A stretch of DNA of 64,000 nt from Pseudaminobacter salicylatoxidans (GCF_003148475.1 NZ_QGGG01000004.1:124001-188000); one strand, 5' to 3'; shown: positions 42,954 through 51,513, numbered from the stretch's first letter. Numbers and translations are program-made. Notes: generated by a model not told the origin, from the sequence alone.

Positions 42954-43886
42954 TCAGTCGCCGAGCGGCTGCAGATTCTTCTCCAGCCACGGCCGCAGAT
43001 GCGCATGCTGGGCCGGCAGCTTCAACGCCTCGCCAAGATGGGCGGTGTCCTCGTCGCGGTCGAAGCCGGGCTCGTTGGTCGCCACCTCGAACAAGACGCC
43101 GCCGGGGGTGCGGAAATAGATCGCCCAGAAATAATCGCGGTCGATCACCGGCGTGACCTGATAGCCCGTGTCCATCAGCGCCTTGCGCACCTCGAGCTGC
43201 TTTGCCCGGTTCTCCACCGCGAAGGCCACATGGTGCACCGAGCCCGCGCCGAGATTGGCATAGGAAACGCCCGGCAGGGTTTCGATGTCGACGAAGTCGG
43301 CCCCGTTGCCGTCCTTCACCGCCATGCGCTTCACATTGCCAGCCGTGTCGATCACCTCATAGCCCATGAATTTCAGCAACTCCTCGGTGGCGCCGGCGTC
43401 CTCCAGGCGCAGCGACACCGAATGGAAGCCGTGAATGGCGTCTTCGCCGGGGATGCCACCCTTCAGCCAGGGCAGGCGCTTGTCGTCCTTCACCTCCACC
43501 AGCGCGAAACTGTCGCCGTCCGGACCGTCGAAGTCGATGCGGTTTTCACCGAACAGCGTCTCGCGCTTCAGGCCGGTCACGCCCTGTTCGGCAAAGTGCT
43601 TTTCCCAATAGCCGAGCGTGCCTGCGGGCACCGAAAACACCGTCCTGCCGACCTCGCCGGTGCCGGGATTGCCCTTGCCGATATTCGGAAAGGGAAAATA
43701 GGTCATCACCGTGCCCGGCGTGCCCACCTCGTCGGCATAATAGAGGTGGTAGACATCCGGCGCGTCGAAATTCACCGTCTTCTTGACCCGGCGCAGGCCG
43801 AGCTTGCGGGTGAAGAAGTCATTGTTCTGGCGTGCATCGCTGGCCATCGAAGTGACGTGATGCAGACCCTTGATCTGGTCCAGCAT
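42954..43886 (-). CDS. Two-domain VOC ring-cleavage dioxygenase-like protein (MhqO-like)
   Basis: 310 residues from MLDQIKGLHHVTSMASDARQ. Two tandem VOC units with metal-type ligands: LHHVTSMASD, GFHSVSLRLEDAGA, VHHVAFAVENRAKQ, and GGVLFEVATNEPGF. The family includes MhqO/MhqA hydroquinone dioxygenases. First gene of a three-gene operon with GGGAG before the ATG. An upstream regulator gene is not adjacent, so control is unclear; the 250-bp upstream region to 44140 has no gene. Confidence 0.85.
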   Translation of the reverse strand: MLDQIKGLHHVTSMASDARQNNDFFTRKLGLRRVKKTVNFDAPDVYHLYYADEVGTPGTVMTYFPFPNIGKGNPGTGEVGRTVFSVPAGTLGYWEKHFAEQGVTGLKRETLFGENRIDFDGPDGDSFALVEVKDDKRLPWLKGGIPGEDAIHGFHSVSLRLEDAGATEELLKFMGYEVIDTAGNVKRMAVKDGNGADFVDIETLPGVSYANLGAGSVHHVAFAVENRAKQLEVRKALMDTGYQVTPVIDRDYFWAIYFRTPGGVLFEVATNEPGFDRDEDTAHLGEALKLPAQHAHLRPWLEKNLQPLGD

Positions 43887-44080
43887 ATCGATACTCCCTT
43901 TCGTTCGCAGCCGGGGCTGCCTGTCTCGCCCCATATGTCGGTCAGCGAGCGTAAAGGGAAAGAGGCCGGCCACACTATGGACTGTCTCCATCCATCGAAC
44001 AATTCACAAGCTATCGGGTGCACAATGGGCGGAAAGATTCAGCGCGGCCAGTCGCTTCTCCGGTCGAGCACACCGCCTGA

Positions 44081-44116
44081 CGCAAAAGACCCGCGCCGGA
44101 TGGAGGCGCGGGTCTT
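44081..44116 (-). terminator. Intrinsic terminator after the PRC-barrel gene
   Basis: On the minus strand: AAGACCCGCGCC, 7-base loop, GGCGCGGGTCTT then TTG; perfect 12-bp arms (44086-44097, 44105-44116). Confidence 0.8.
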
Positions 44117-44139
44117 GTTGAAGGAGCGCAGCGAACGCT

Positions 44140-45078
44140 TTACTGCTGCATGATCATGCGCTGTTCGTCGCGCTTCTCGCTATAGGTGCTCTTGTCATAG
44201 GCCGGCTGAGCCTTGAGCTGATCCTTGGTGAAGTTGGTGTAGAGATATTTGTTGCCGTCCTTGTCGGTCATGAAGGCAAGGTTGTCCATGCCGACGGCAA
44301 CTTCCTTCGAGCCGATGCCGAGGAACCCGCCGACATCGATGATCACCGCATCGACCTTGCCGTCACCGGAAAGCACGACATCGCCGATCTTGCCGACATT
44401 CGCGTCCTCGGTGCCGTAGACGGTCGTGCCGGTCAGGTCTTCGGCGCGGACCTCACCCATGGGCATGGGCGTCAACTGCGATTTGTCGATAGCCCCGGTG
44501 GTGCCGCTGTCAGTTTCGGCGGGCGCCTGTGCGGTGTTGTCGTTGGTGGGCGCGGCCGGCGCCATGGTGCCGCCGCCGCTCTCGGGCGCCTGCGCCATGC
44601 CGTTGCCGGAAGGTGCTGTCGTGTCGGTGGCCGTAGCCGGCGCCGCGTCATAGGCCCTACGGTCGAAATCAGGCAGCGTCTGGAGCTGCTCCTTGCTGGC
44701 GTTCACCACCAGCCAGCGGTCGCCGTTCTTTTCGGCCTGACTGGCGTCGCCATAGTCGATGGCGACGTTCTTCTCGCCGATGCCGAGGAAGCCGCCGACC
44801 CCGACGACAAGGGATTCGACCTTGCCGTCCGGCGCGATTACGAGATCGTTGACCTTGCCGATATTCTGGGCATCGTCGCCGGTGCCGTTATAAACCTGCT
44901 CGCCGATGAAATTGGTGGCAAGAAAACCTTCGGCCCGCACTACAGCACCGGAGGGAGCGCTTTCCTCACCCATCGGGGCAGCGGGGCTGGCGGGTGCCGG
45001 AGCAGTCGTGTCCTGCGCATAGGCGGCGGTCGTCAGCAGGGTTGCGATGGCGGTCGTAGCCAAAAGGTTGCGGAACAT
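44140..45078 (-). CDS. Exported protein with two PRC-barrel domains
   Basis: 312 residues. Signal peptide MFRNLLATTAIATLLTTAAY, cut after AYA. Two PRC-barrel units: FIGEQVYNGTGDDAQNIGKV with GVGGFLGIGEKNVAIDY, and TGTTVYGTEDANVGKIGDV with VGGFLGIGSKEVAVG. A Thr/Ala/Pro/Gly linker joins them. An EcfG promoter match lies upstream (45168-45192), so it is likely induced in general stress. Precise role in the envelope unknown. Confidence 0.85.
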   Translation of the reverse strand: MFRNLLATTAIATLLTTAAYAQDTTAPAPASPAAPMGEESAPSGAVVRAEGFLATNFIGEQVYNGTGDDAQNIGKVNDLVIAPDGKVESLVVGVGGFLGIGEKNVAIDYGDASQAEKNGDRWLVVNASKEQLQTLPDFDRRAYDAAPATATDTTAPSGNGMAQAPESGGGTMAPAAPTNDNTAQAPAETDSGTTGAIDKSQLTPMPMGEVRAEDLTGTTVYGTEDANVGKIGDVVLSGDGKVDAVIIDVGGFLGIGSKEVAVGMDNLAFMTDKDGNKYLYTNFTKDQLKAQPAYDKSTYSEKRDEQRMIMQQ

Positions 45079-45167
45079 GATAGTCTCTCCTTGTGCGTTG
45101 GTTATGCACCGCCGTGCTTCGACTTGCCGTCGCAGGGAAGGCCGAGGCGCGGCGCCTACATGTCTAC

Positions 45168-45192
45168 AACGTCACGTTTCCCCTCCAGTTCC
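45168..45192 (-). promoter_or_regulatory. EcfG promoter for the PRC-barrel gene
   Basis: On the minus strand GGAAC (45192-45188), 16 bp, CGTT (45171-45168), 90 bp before the gene start. Exact match to the alphaproteobacterial EcfG consensus. Confidence 0.75.
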
Positions 45193-45262
45193 CCATTTTT
45201 CTCCCCTTCCCGGCTCTCATTCCTGCTCGAAAGACGAATTGATTGAACGTACAATTTGTTTG

Positions 45263-45287
45263 GGAACCTTTTGCCGGCTGACACGTT
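45263..45287 (+). promoter_or_regulatory. EcfG promoter for a small ORF
   Basis: GGAAC (45263-45267), 16 bp, CGTT (45284-45287), 73 bp before the 32-codon frame at 45360. A perfect 9-bp inverted repeat (45312-45320 and 45332-45340) follows in the leader. Confidence 0.75.
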
Positions 45288-45359
45288 TGCGGGCGCGGTA
45301 CTGAAAATTTTGGAAGGTACCCGGGCGGATTGTACCTTCCGGAAAGTGGGAGACGAGCA

Positions 45360-45458
45360 ATGCACTCCATCGCAGCGTTGCCGAGCCGCATCGGCAGATG
45401 GCTGACACGCACGAACGTTGACAGGTTTGGCATTCGCAGGCCGTGCCCTGCACGATGA
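45360..45458 (+). CDS. Putative 32-residue stress-induced small protein
   Basis: ATG at 45360 after GGGAGACGAGCA opens 32 codons (MHSIAALPSRIGRWLTRTNV ...) to TGA at 45456. The peptide is arginine-rich with a W. It is the only ORF between the EcfG promoter at 45263 and the next plus-strand gene 366 bp on. No family recognised. A stable RNA rather than a peptide is the alternative. Confidence 0.4.
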   Translation: MHSIAALPSRIGRWLTRTNVDRFGIRRPCPAR

Positions 45459-45547
45459 AAACGGCGGTGCACTCCCGGCTTGAGACCTTCCGCCCTCCCC
45501 GGACGGCCGACCGGTCGCCGGCCGCTCCGTTTTCGGGCGTCTTCAGA

Positions 45548-45724
45548 TCACTGCTGTTCGCTGATGCCCTGGTTCTGGGTCGCGGGCGTTTCGATTGCCC
45601 GGCCATAATATTCGACGGCCACCCATGCCACGGCGGCGAGGATCAAGCCGCATACCAGCACCAGCAGAACCTGACGCCCCCGGCGGCCCTGACGGGCCTT
45701 TTCGGCGGGAATTGTTTTGGTCAA
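45548..45724 (-). CDS. Small single-pass membrane protein
   Basis: 58 residues from a TTG at 45724 (GGAG seven bases upstream). A basic lead (TKTIPAEKARQGRRGRQ) is followed by one membrane helix LLVLVCGLILAAVAWVAVEY and a short acidic tail. No family recognised; start codon choice is weak. An upstream near-match to the EcfG promoter (GGAAC, 16 bp, CATT at 45773-45795) is noted. Confidence 0.5.
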   Translation of the reverse strand: MTKTIPAEKARQGRRGRQVLLVLVCGLILAAVAWVAVEYYGRAIETPATQNQGISEQQ

Positions 45725-45824
45725 TGCCAGTCTCCATATTGGGGGACGGAATTGCCCCTTTCCCTGGGTCAATGTTTTTATCCGATCGATGTTCCCTTCC
45801 CGGAACGGCTTTTCAACGATTGTG

Positions 45825-47399
45825 ATGCAGCTTCGCAACCGTGGGGAGGAACCTGTTGAGGTTGACGTGCAGAGCAAGCTGAAAAACGCACCCAAGCTGC
45901 CGGCCGAGGTCTTGCTGGCGGTGAATGACGACCGGCGCACGGCGGTGCTGCGCGGCCTGAATGTGCACGACACCACCGCAGATCCCGATTTCGATCATCT
46001 GACGTCGCTTGCCGCAACGCTCCTGAACGCACCCTTCGCCTTCATCAGCCTGGTCGACACTGAGCGCCAGTGGTTCAGGTCCTGGTTCGGAGCCGAAAGC
46101 AGCGAAGCCCCGATCTATCTGTCCTTCTGCGCCCATGCCATTGCCGAGGCAGATGACATCATGGTCGTGCCCGACGCCGTGGCCGACCCGCGCTTCGCCG
46201 AGGACCCGATGGTCACCAGCGGCCATCGGGTGCGTTTCTATGTGGGTGTTCCGATCATCGTCTCGGGCGTGCCGATAGGAACGCTGTGCGTCATCGACAC
46301 CAAGCCGGCGCCACGCCCCGACGCCGCCAGGCTGGACCAGCTTCGCGCGCTCGCCTCGCTGGCTTCCAGCCTGTTTGCGCTGAAGGAAGGGCAGCGTGCC
46401 GGCATGCTGGCGCGCGTTGCGCTGGAGCGTGAGGAAAAGCGCCGCGTCGTTGCCGTGGAGGCCGCCTCGCTGGCAAGCTGGGCCTGGGACGTTCGCACGG
46501 ACACGATCGAATGCGACGCGCTGTTTGCCGAACTGCTCGATCTGCCCGCAACGTCGCAGCTGAGCGCCCGTCGTATCTTCCGCGCCATCGACCGCCGCGA
46601 CGCCAAGCGCGCCGAGATGGATTTCCGCGCCGCATTGGCGGGCGATGAGGATTATATCGGCGAGTATCGCGTAGCGGGCTCCTGTCCGACGCGCTGGCTC
46701 GCCGCCCGTGGCCGCGTGATCGAGCGCGACGAAGACGGCAACCCGCTTCTCGTCATCGGCGTGAATTTTGACGTCAGCGAGCGCAAATCAGGCGAGGAAC
46801 GGCAAAGGCTGCTGCTGCGCGAACTGAACCATCGCGTCAAGAACACGCTCGCCACCGTTCAGGCGCTTGCCACCCAAACCGTGCGCCACGCACGGGAGCC
46901 GGTGGAATTCCTCGATGCCTTCAGCGGCCGGCTGCGCGCCCTCGGTGCAGCCCACAGTCTGCTTTCCGATCACGAATGGCGCGGCATTGCCCTGTCGGAA
47001 CTGGTGCGGCTCGAAGTCCTGCCTTACGACGAAGCCGACAATCCGCGCATCGACATTTCGGGAGAGCATGTGCTGCTGTCGCCCGACCAGGCCCTTGGGC
47101 TCGGGCTCATCCTGCATGAGCTGGCCAGCAATGCGCTCAAGCACGGCTCGCTGTCCTCGCCTTCGGGCGTGGTCGAACTGGAATGGAAAGTGGAAGGCGT
47201 CCGCCGGGCGCGCAGGCTGGTGCTGAGCTGGACGGAGCGCGGCGGACCGGCAGTAGAACCACCCAGCCGATACGGCTTCGGGTCCATCCTCATCCGCCGC
47301 AGCCTGTCCAAGGTCTTGGCCAGCGAGGTCAGGCACGAATTCCAGCCCGATGGCGTACGGGCGGAAATTTCCATGCCGCTGGAAGAATTTCCGAACTGA
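45825..47399 (+). CDS. GAF-PAS-HWE histidine kinase
   Basis: About 524 residues. GAF domain (about 40-190: FISLVDTERQWFRSWFGAES, VGVPIIVSGVPIGTLCVIDT), PAS-like fold (about 215-335), and an HWE/HisKA_2 kinase (ELNHRVKNTLATVQALATQT with the phosphorylated His; LILHELASNALKHGSLS as N box; ERGGPAV, GFGSILIRRSL as G box). A start GTG at 45867 with GAGG is a fair alternative. HWE kinases feed PhyR in the general stress response. Confidence 0.85.
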   Translation: MQLRNRGEEPVEVDVQSKLKNAPKLPAEVLLAVNDDRRTAVLRGLNVHDTTADPDFDHLTSLAATLLNAPFAFISLVDTERQWFRSWFGAESSEAPIYLSFCAHAIAEADDIMVVPDAVADPRFAEDPMVTSGHRVRFYVGVPIIVSGVPIGTLCVIDTKPAPRPDAARLDQLRALASLASSLFALKEGQRAGMLARVALEREEKRRVVAVEAASLASWAWDVRTDTIECDALFAELLDLPATSQLSARRIFRAIDRRDAKRAEMDFRAALAGDEDYIGEYRVAGSCPTRWLAARGRVIERDEDGNPLLVIGVNFDVSERKSGEERQRLLLRELNHRVKNTLATVQALATQTVRHAREPVEFLDAFSGRLRALGAAHSLLSDHEWRGIALSELVRLEVLPYDEADNPRIDISGEHVLLSPDQALGLGLILHELASNALKHGSLSSPSGVVELEWKVEGVRRARRLVLSWTERGGPAVEPPSRYGFGSILIRRSLSKVLASEVRHEFQPDGVRAEISMPLEEFPN

Positions 47400-47445
47400 C
47401 GACCGGGCAACCGGGCAACCCGGCCATGAAGCGCTTTGACGTTTG

Positions 47446-47910
47446 TCAGGCCTCGTCGTCCGCGGAGCCCTCTTTCGGCCTGTTCTCGCGATAGATGGCA
47501 TAGGCGACGGCAGCGATCGCCGGCGCGGCGAGAGCCCCCAGCCCGGCGGGCTTGCGCAGCAGGGACGGCAACAAGGCCAGCCCCGAGGCGACGGCCATCG
47601 CGGCCATGTCCTGATTGCGCCGGCGCACCTCCCGCCGACGGCGGCTGCCGGCCGCCAGCCTGTGGATGATCAGGATGATCCCGGCAAGCACCAGAAAACC
47701 AATACCGAAAGCCAGCGACGTTTCCAGCGTGCCGTACCGCCGTGCCGCCGCGATGTAACCGGCTCCGATCAGGAAGCCCACCCCGCACAGGCCGGCGGCG
47801 GCGGCAAACAGATAGGCAATTGCCGCGCGCCGCAAACGGCGCACGGCAAGTCCCGTTTCGCCCGAAGCGAAACTCGCGATCAGCGATGCGAGCATATTGG
47901 CCCTGGCCAC
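47446..47910 (-). CDS. YqjE-like membrane protein (holin superfamily III type)
   Basis: 154 residues, two to three helices: IAYLFAAAAGLCGVGFLIGA and LAFGIGFLVLAGIILIIHRL (about 30-90), then a basic linker and LGALAAPAIAAVAYAIY. The pairing with a DUF883-like gene copies the yqjD-yqjE order of enterobacteria. GTG start five bases after that gene's stop. Despite the holin name of the family it is a chromosomal envelope protein here. Confidence 0.7.
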   Translation of the reverse strand: MARANMLASLIASFASGETGLAVRRLRRAAIAYLFAAAAGLCGVGFLIGAGYIAAARRYGTLETSLAFGIGFLVLAGIILIIHRLAAGSRRRREVRRRNQDMAAMAVASGLALLPSLLRKPAGLGALAAPAIAAVAYAIYRENRPKEGSADDEA

Positions 47911-47914
47911 GTCT

Positions 47915-48256
47915 TCAGCGACGCGACATCATGGCAAACAGAAAACCGACCCCGGCGGCGATCGCCAGCGAGGTCACCGGCTTTTCACGAACCGTTTCAA
48001 GCAATTGCGCCTCAAGGTCACGTGCATTGCTCCGCAGGCCTTCCACGGCCGCCTCGCCATGGACCTTCAACTGTTCGACCCCCTCCTTGGCCACGCGGCG
48101 CGCAGTATTGTAGGAGTGTTCCCTGGTCGTGTTCAGTTGTTCCGTCAGCTTGGCTATGTCAGCCCGCAACTGGCGAATGTCGGCATCGAGATCAGGATTG
48201 AGACGCGCGCCGGCCTCGTTGTCGGTTCGGGTGGACTTGCTGCCTGCTGCGGCCAT
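47915..48256 (-). CDS. ElaB/YqjD-like (DUF883) membrane-anchored protein
   Basis: 113 residues. A long coiled helix (LNPDLDADIRQLRADIAKLT, YNTARRVAKEGVEQLKVHGE) ends in EKPVTSLAIAAGVGFLFAMM, a C-terminal membrane anchor typical of DUF883. Homologues bind ribosomes at the membrane under stress. An EcfG promoter with 17-bp spacing is upstream. Confidence 0.85.
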   Translation of the reverse strand: MAAAGSKSTRTDNEAGARLNPDLDADIRQLRADIAKLTEQLNTTREHSYNTARRVAKEGVEQLKVHGEAAVEGLRSNARDLEAQLLETVREKPVTSLAIAAGVGFLFAMMSRR

Positions 48257-48287
48257 GGCTTCACTCCTTGATTTGTAACGGCGCTAC

Positions 48288-48313
48288 AACGTCTTGCGGC
48301 CAGATAAGGTTCC
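48288..48313 (-). promoter_or_regulatory. EcfG promoter for the DUF883/YqjE-like operon
   Basis: On the minus strand GGAAC (48313-48309), 17 bp, CGTT (48291-48288), 32 bp before the ATG. Confidence 0.65.
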
Positions 48314-48352
48314 ATTTCGGGACAGCACTCCCCGTTCACCCCGCCCACAGGA

Positions 48353-49108
48353 TCACAGAAGCGGACGCGGAGTTGTCGGAAGCCCTTCCCAGCCCGCCAA
48401 TTCCATCAATCCCTCCAGGTCGAGGATGCGGCAACCATCGCGCCACTCCACCAGCTTGCGCTGGGCAAGCTTGCGGATGGTCTTGTTGGTATGAACCAGC
48501 GAGAGCCCGAGCGTGTCGGCGACATGCTGCTGCGTGATCGGTATTTCCCGCACATCCGACGACAGCAATCCCACCGCCTGCCCCCGGCTGGCAACGAAGG
48601 CGAGCAGATAGGCGGCGCGCTCCAGCGCGGTGCGGCGGCCGATGCTGAGCAGGTTTTCATCCAGCATCTGTTCTTCGCGCGAGGCGATCCAGGTGATGTC
48701 GTAGCCAAGGCCGGGATGGCGCCGGTACAGTTCTTCCAGTTGGCCACGTTCGAAAACGCACAGCAGCATCGGCGACAGGGCCTCGACCGAATGCTGCATC
48801 TCGCCCATCAGGCTGCCCTGCAGCCCCACCAGATCGCCCGGCACCAGATAATTCAGGATCTGGCGGCGACCGTCCGTCATCAGCTTGTAGCGGAATGCCC
48901 AGCCGGACAGGACGGTGTAGAGATGTGCGCTATGGCTGCCCTCCAGAAGAACCGTCGCGCCCTTCTCGACGGCCAGTTCGCCCCGCTTGAAGCGGCTGAC
49001 GAAGGCCAGTTCCTCCGCGCGCAATTCTCGAAAGATCGGCAGCGGCCGCAACGGACATTTCTCGCAAGGGAAACGCTGCTTGGCCTTTTCGGATTGCCGT
49101 TTCGCCAA
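48353..49108 (-). CDS. Crp/Fnr-family regulator
   Basis: About 251 residues. Cyclic-nucleotide-binding-type barrel (VEKGATVLLEGSHSAHLYTV to LVGLQGSLMGEMQH), dimer helix, and HTH_Crp (ITQQHVADTLGLSLVHTNKT). Two Cys at the N-terminus (FPCEKCPLRP) are fewer than in Fnr/FixK oxygen sensors. TTG at 49108 has GGAGGG upstream; a GTG at 49123 is possible. Target unknown. Confidence 0.88.
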   Translation of the reverse strand: MAKRQSEKAKQRFPCEKCPLRPLPIFRELRAEELAFVSRFKRGELAVEKGATVLLEGSHSAHLYTVLSGWAFRYKLMTDGRRQILNYLVPGDLVGLQGSLMGEMQHSVEALSPMLLCVFERGQLEELYRRHPGLGYDITWIASREEQMLDENLLSIGRRTALERAAYLLAFVASRGQAVGLLSSDVREIPITQQHVADTLGLSLVHTNKTIRKLAQRKLVEWRDGCRILDLEGLMELAGWEGLPTTPRPLL

Positions 49109-49250
49109 TGCCGGCCCTCCCACCTTACAACCATGACGGACAGGATCGAAACTCGTGTAACCGTTTCATGTGTCTTTTTTAAATGACAGCCCCTTGATTT
49201 GCCGTCATGAATCGTCGCGATTCAGCGGGCCTTCGAGGAGTTTATTTCAC

Positions 49251-49640
49251 GTGAGCAATCTACTTGCCGGCATGCGCATCCTGCTTCTGGAAGACGAATT
49301 CCTGATCGCCATGGACGTGGAGCAATTGTGCCGCGACCATGGCGCGGCAAATGTCGTGACGCTCCGCGATCTCGAGGAACTTGAACGGCACACCTCACTC
49401 GCCGGCACCGACGCCGCCATCCTCGACGTGATGCTCGGCGGCGCCTCCACCCTATCCTTTGCCCACAAGCTGATGCAGCGTGAAATCCCCTTCATCTTTG
49501 CGTCCGGCTACACCGATCTCGACGAAATCTTCGAGGCGTTTCCGAACATCACGGTCGTCAGCAAGCCCTATGCGGGGGACGACCTCGTCGAGGCGCTGGC
49601 CGCCGCGGCAGGCCGGCTGCCCGCCTCAGGCAGCGTTTGA
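49251..49640 (+). CDS. Single-domain response regulator
   Basis: 130 residues from a GTG at 49251 (GAGGAG upstream): a lone receiver with MRILLLEDEFLIAMDVEQLC, DAAILDVMLGGASTL (phospho-Asp), ASGY and SKPYAGDDL (switch Lys). No output domain. Orphan receivers of this kind in the PhyR pathway can act as phosphate sinks for HWE kinases. Converges with ecfG, overlapping by 15 bases. Confidence 0.85.
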   Translation: MSNLLAGMRILLLEDEFLIAMDVEQLCRDHGAANVVTLRDLEELERHTSLAGTDAAILDVMLGGASTLSFAHKLMQREIPFIFASGYTDLDEIFEAFPNITVVSKPYAGDDLVEALAAAAGRLPASGSV

Positions 49641-50174
49641 CCCGGTCACCTGCGCGGAAATCGCATCCGGCCCATATTCCTCCTCGCCGGAAATCTTGAG
49701 TATCTCCTGCAGGCGGTTGCGGGCGCGGCTGACCCGGCTCTTGATCGTACCCACCGCGCAGCCGCAGATTTCCGCAGCCTCCTCGTAGGAGAAGCCGGAC
49801 GCGCCGATGAGGATGATCGCTTCACGCTGGTCCTGCGGCAATTGCTCCAAAGCCCCACGGAAATCCTCCAGGTCGAGCAGTCCGTGCTGGCTCGGATGAA
49901 CCGCAAGGCGCTCGGTCATGATGCCGTCGGTGTCCTGCACCTCGCGCCCGCGCTTGCGCATCTGCGAATAGAACTCGTTGCGCAGGATGGTGAAGAGCCA
50001 GGCCTTGAGATTGGTTCCCATCTGGAAGCTCTCATGCTTGTCCCACGCCTTCACCAGCGTCTCCTGCACGAGATCGTCCGCCTTGTCGGCATTCTGTGTC
50101 AGCGACACGGCGAATGCGCGCAGATTGGGGATCGCCGCCAGCAGATCATTCTTGAATGCGGAGGAAACTGCCAT
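49626..50174 (-). CDS. ecfG: General-stress ECF sigma factor EcfG
   Basis: 182 residues from MAVSSAFKNDLLAAIPNLRA. Region 2 has LTQNADKADDLVQETLVKAW and NLKAWLFTILRNEFYSQMRK; region 4 has LEQLPQDQREAIILIGASGF, SYEEAAEICGCAVGTIKSRV, the ECF15/EcfG pattern. It directs the general stress response and recognises GGAAC-N16/17-CGTT. NepR, upstream on the same transcript, binds and holds it; a TTG at 50183 overlapping the nepR stop would be an alternative coupled start. Confidence 0.92.
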   Translation of the reverse strand: MAVSSAFKNDLLAAIPNLRAFAVSLTQNADKADDLVQETLVKAWDKHESFQMGTNLKAWLFTILRNEFYSQMRKRGREVQDTDGIMTERLAVHPSQHGLLDLEDFRGALEQLPQDQREAIILIGASGFSYEEAAEICGCAVGTIKSRVSRARNRLQEILKISGEEEYGPDAISAQVTGSNAA

Positions 50175-50179
50175 GCCGA

Positions 50180-50377
50180 TCAACCCTTCTTCTGAAGAGG
50201 TTCGGCCTGCTCAAGCTGGGCAAGCAACTGACTGAAACGTTCCGGTACCTCGTCGGATAACAACTCATCATAATACTGCTTCAATTTGCGGCCAATCTCC
50301 GAATTTGCGCCAAGCAAGTCATTCGACCCTTGCCGGCGCAAAGCGGTCTGTTCCGCACCGGATTGCTGTTTTGTCAT
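50180..50377 (-). CDS. nepR: Anti-sigma factor NepR
   Basis: 65 residues from MTKQQSGAEQTALRRQGSND. The central helix pair IGRKLKQYYDELLSDEVPER and FSQLLAQLEQ is the NepR signature that grips EcfG and, when released, phosphorylated PhyR. It precedes ecfG by five bases, and the divergent phyR completes the partner-switch locus. An in-frame ATG at 50416 is possible but lies further from a ribosome site. Confidence 0.9.
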   Translation of the reverse strand: MTKQQSGAEQTALRRQGSNDLLGANSEIGRKLKQYYDELLSDEVPERFSQLLAQLEQAEPLQKKG

Positions 50378-50474
50378 CCTGAAAAATCGTCCTGTTCTTT
50401 TTCCGATCGGTGGCAAACTGGTTCGCTTTCGGGCGAACGAGACTGCTCCCCCCGGCTGCCCAATTTTTCGTCAC

Positions 50475-50499
50475 AACGCACAACCGGCACAAAGGTTCC
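50475..50499 (-). promoter_or_regulatory. EcfG promoter of nepR-ecfG
   Basis: On the minus strand GGAAC (50499-50495), 16 bp, CGTT (50478-50475), about 100 bp before nepR. Autoregulatory site. Confidence 0.8.
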
Positions 50500-50506
50500 T
50501 TGCAAG

Positions 50507-50531
50507 GGAACTTTTATGCGCCTGCATCGTT
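50507..50531 (+). promoter_or_regulatory. EcfG promoter of phyR
   Basis: GGAAC (50507-50511), 16 bp, CGTT (50528-50531), 60 bp before the phyR ATG. Lies back-to-back with the nepR-ecfG promoter. Confidence 0.8.
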
Positions 50532-50591
50532 GTAGGGGTCGGTGTTTCAAATTATCAATTCTCACACACCATCCGAGGGAAGCAGCATATC

Positions 50592-51386
50592 ATGAGTTTA
50601 TCCGCGATCATCGCCCCCCACCTGCCCTACCTGCGGCGTTTTTCACGCGCTGTTTCAGGATCGCAACAGAGCGGCGATGCCCTGGTGGCGGCGGTGCTCG
50701 AGGCGATCATCGCCGATGTGAGCATTTTCCCCGAAGCCTCCAGTGAGCGCATCGCGCTCTATAAGGTCTTCGCCAGGCTTTTCACGTCAGTCGCCATCCG
50801 CGTGCCGCAGGAGGAGTCCGATTCGCCATGGGAGCAGCGCGCCGCGGCAAATCTCACCGCCCTGTCGCCGCTGCCGCGCCAGGCGTTCCTGCTGGTGACG
50901 GTGGAAGGCTTCAGCAATGACGAAGCCGCCGAGATCCTCGGCGTGACCGAAAGCGAGTTCATCGACCTGCTGTCGCAGGCCAGCAACGAGATTTCGCGAC
51001 AGGTGGCAACCGACGTCCTCATCATCGAGGACGAGCCGCTAATCGCGATGGACATCGAGCAGATGGTCGAAAGTCTCGGCCACCGCGTCGTCGGCACGGC
51101 GCGCACGCATACCGAGGCGATCACCATGTTCGGCAAGACCCATCCGAAGATGGTGCTTGCCGACATTCAGCTTGCCGATGGCAGTTCCGGCATCGACGCC
51201 GTCAACGAGATCCTGAGAAACGCACCCGTGCCGGTGATCTTCATCACCGCCTTCCCCGAACGGCTGCTCACGGGCGAGCGTCCGGAGCCCGCCTTCCTGG
51301 TGACCAAGCCCTTCAATCCGGAAATGGTGAAGGCTCTCATCAGCCAGGCATTGTTCTTCGATCGTCAGGCCAAGGCCGCGGCCTAG
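50592..51386 (+). CDS. phyR: Stress response regulator PhyR
   Basis: 264 residues. The N-terminal half is a sigma-like EcfG mimic (MSLSAIIAPHLPYLRRFSRA, LSPLPRQAFLLVTVEGFSND, EAAEILGVTESEFI); the C-terminal half is a receiver (VLIIEDEPLIAMDIEQMVES, MVLADIQLADGSSGID with the phospho-Asp, FITAFPERLLTG, VTKPF). On phosphorylation the sigma-like half draws NepR from EcfG. Directly divergent from nepR-ecfG. Confidence 0.95.
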   Translation: MSLSAIIAPHLPYLRRFSRAVSGSQQSGDALVAAVLEAIIADVSIFPEASSERIALYKVFARLFTSVAIRVPQEESDSPWEQRAAANLTALSPLPRQAFLLVTVEGFSNDEAAEILGVTESEFIDLLSQASNEISRQVATDVLIIEDEPLIAMDIEQMVESLGHRVVGTARTHTEAITMFGKTHPKMVLADIQLADGSSGIDAVNEILRNAPVPVIFITAFPERLLTGERPEPAFLVTKPFNPEMVKALISQALFFDRQAKAAA

Positions 51387-51414
51387 GCTCAGGGCCGGCA
51401 GATGAACCAATAAC

Positions 51415-51439
51415 GGTCGCCCTGCGGGGCGGCCTTTTT
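51415..51439 (+). terminator. Intrinsic terminator after phyR
   Basis: Stem GGTCGCCC / GGGCGGCC (one wobble pair) with a short loop, then five T, 28 bp after the stop. Confidence 0.7.
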
Positions 51440-51459
51440 CTTTGGCCGCCGGTCATTCT

Positions 51460-51484
51460 GGAACAAAATATTCAACTCAACGTT
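51460..51484 (+). promoter_or_regulatory. EcfG promoter of the DUF1328 gene
   Basis: GGAAC (51460-51464), 16 bp, CGTT (51481-51484), 30 bp before the ATG. Confidence 0.8.
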
Positions 51485-51513
51485 TTTCTACCATCACAAC
51501 AGGGGAGAAAACC

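Noticed and set aside
45235-45256. Another BetI-like site (TTGAAC before GTACAA)
   Set aside because: The arm spacing and second half do not fit 6-N4-6; no amine gene follows.
45773-45795. Ninth EcfG promoter for the small membrane protein
   Set aside because: The -10 is CATT instead of CGTT, so only noted as a near match.
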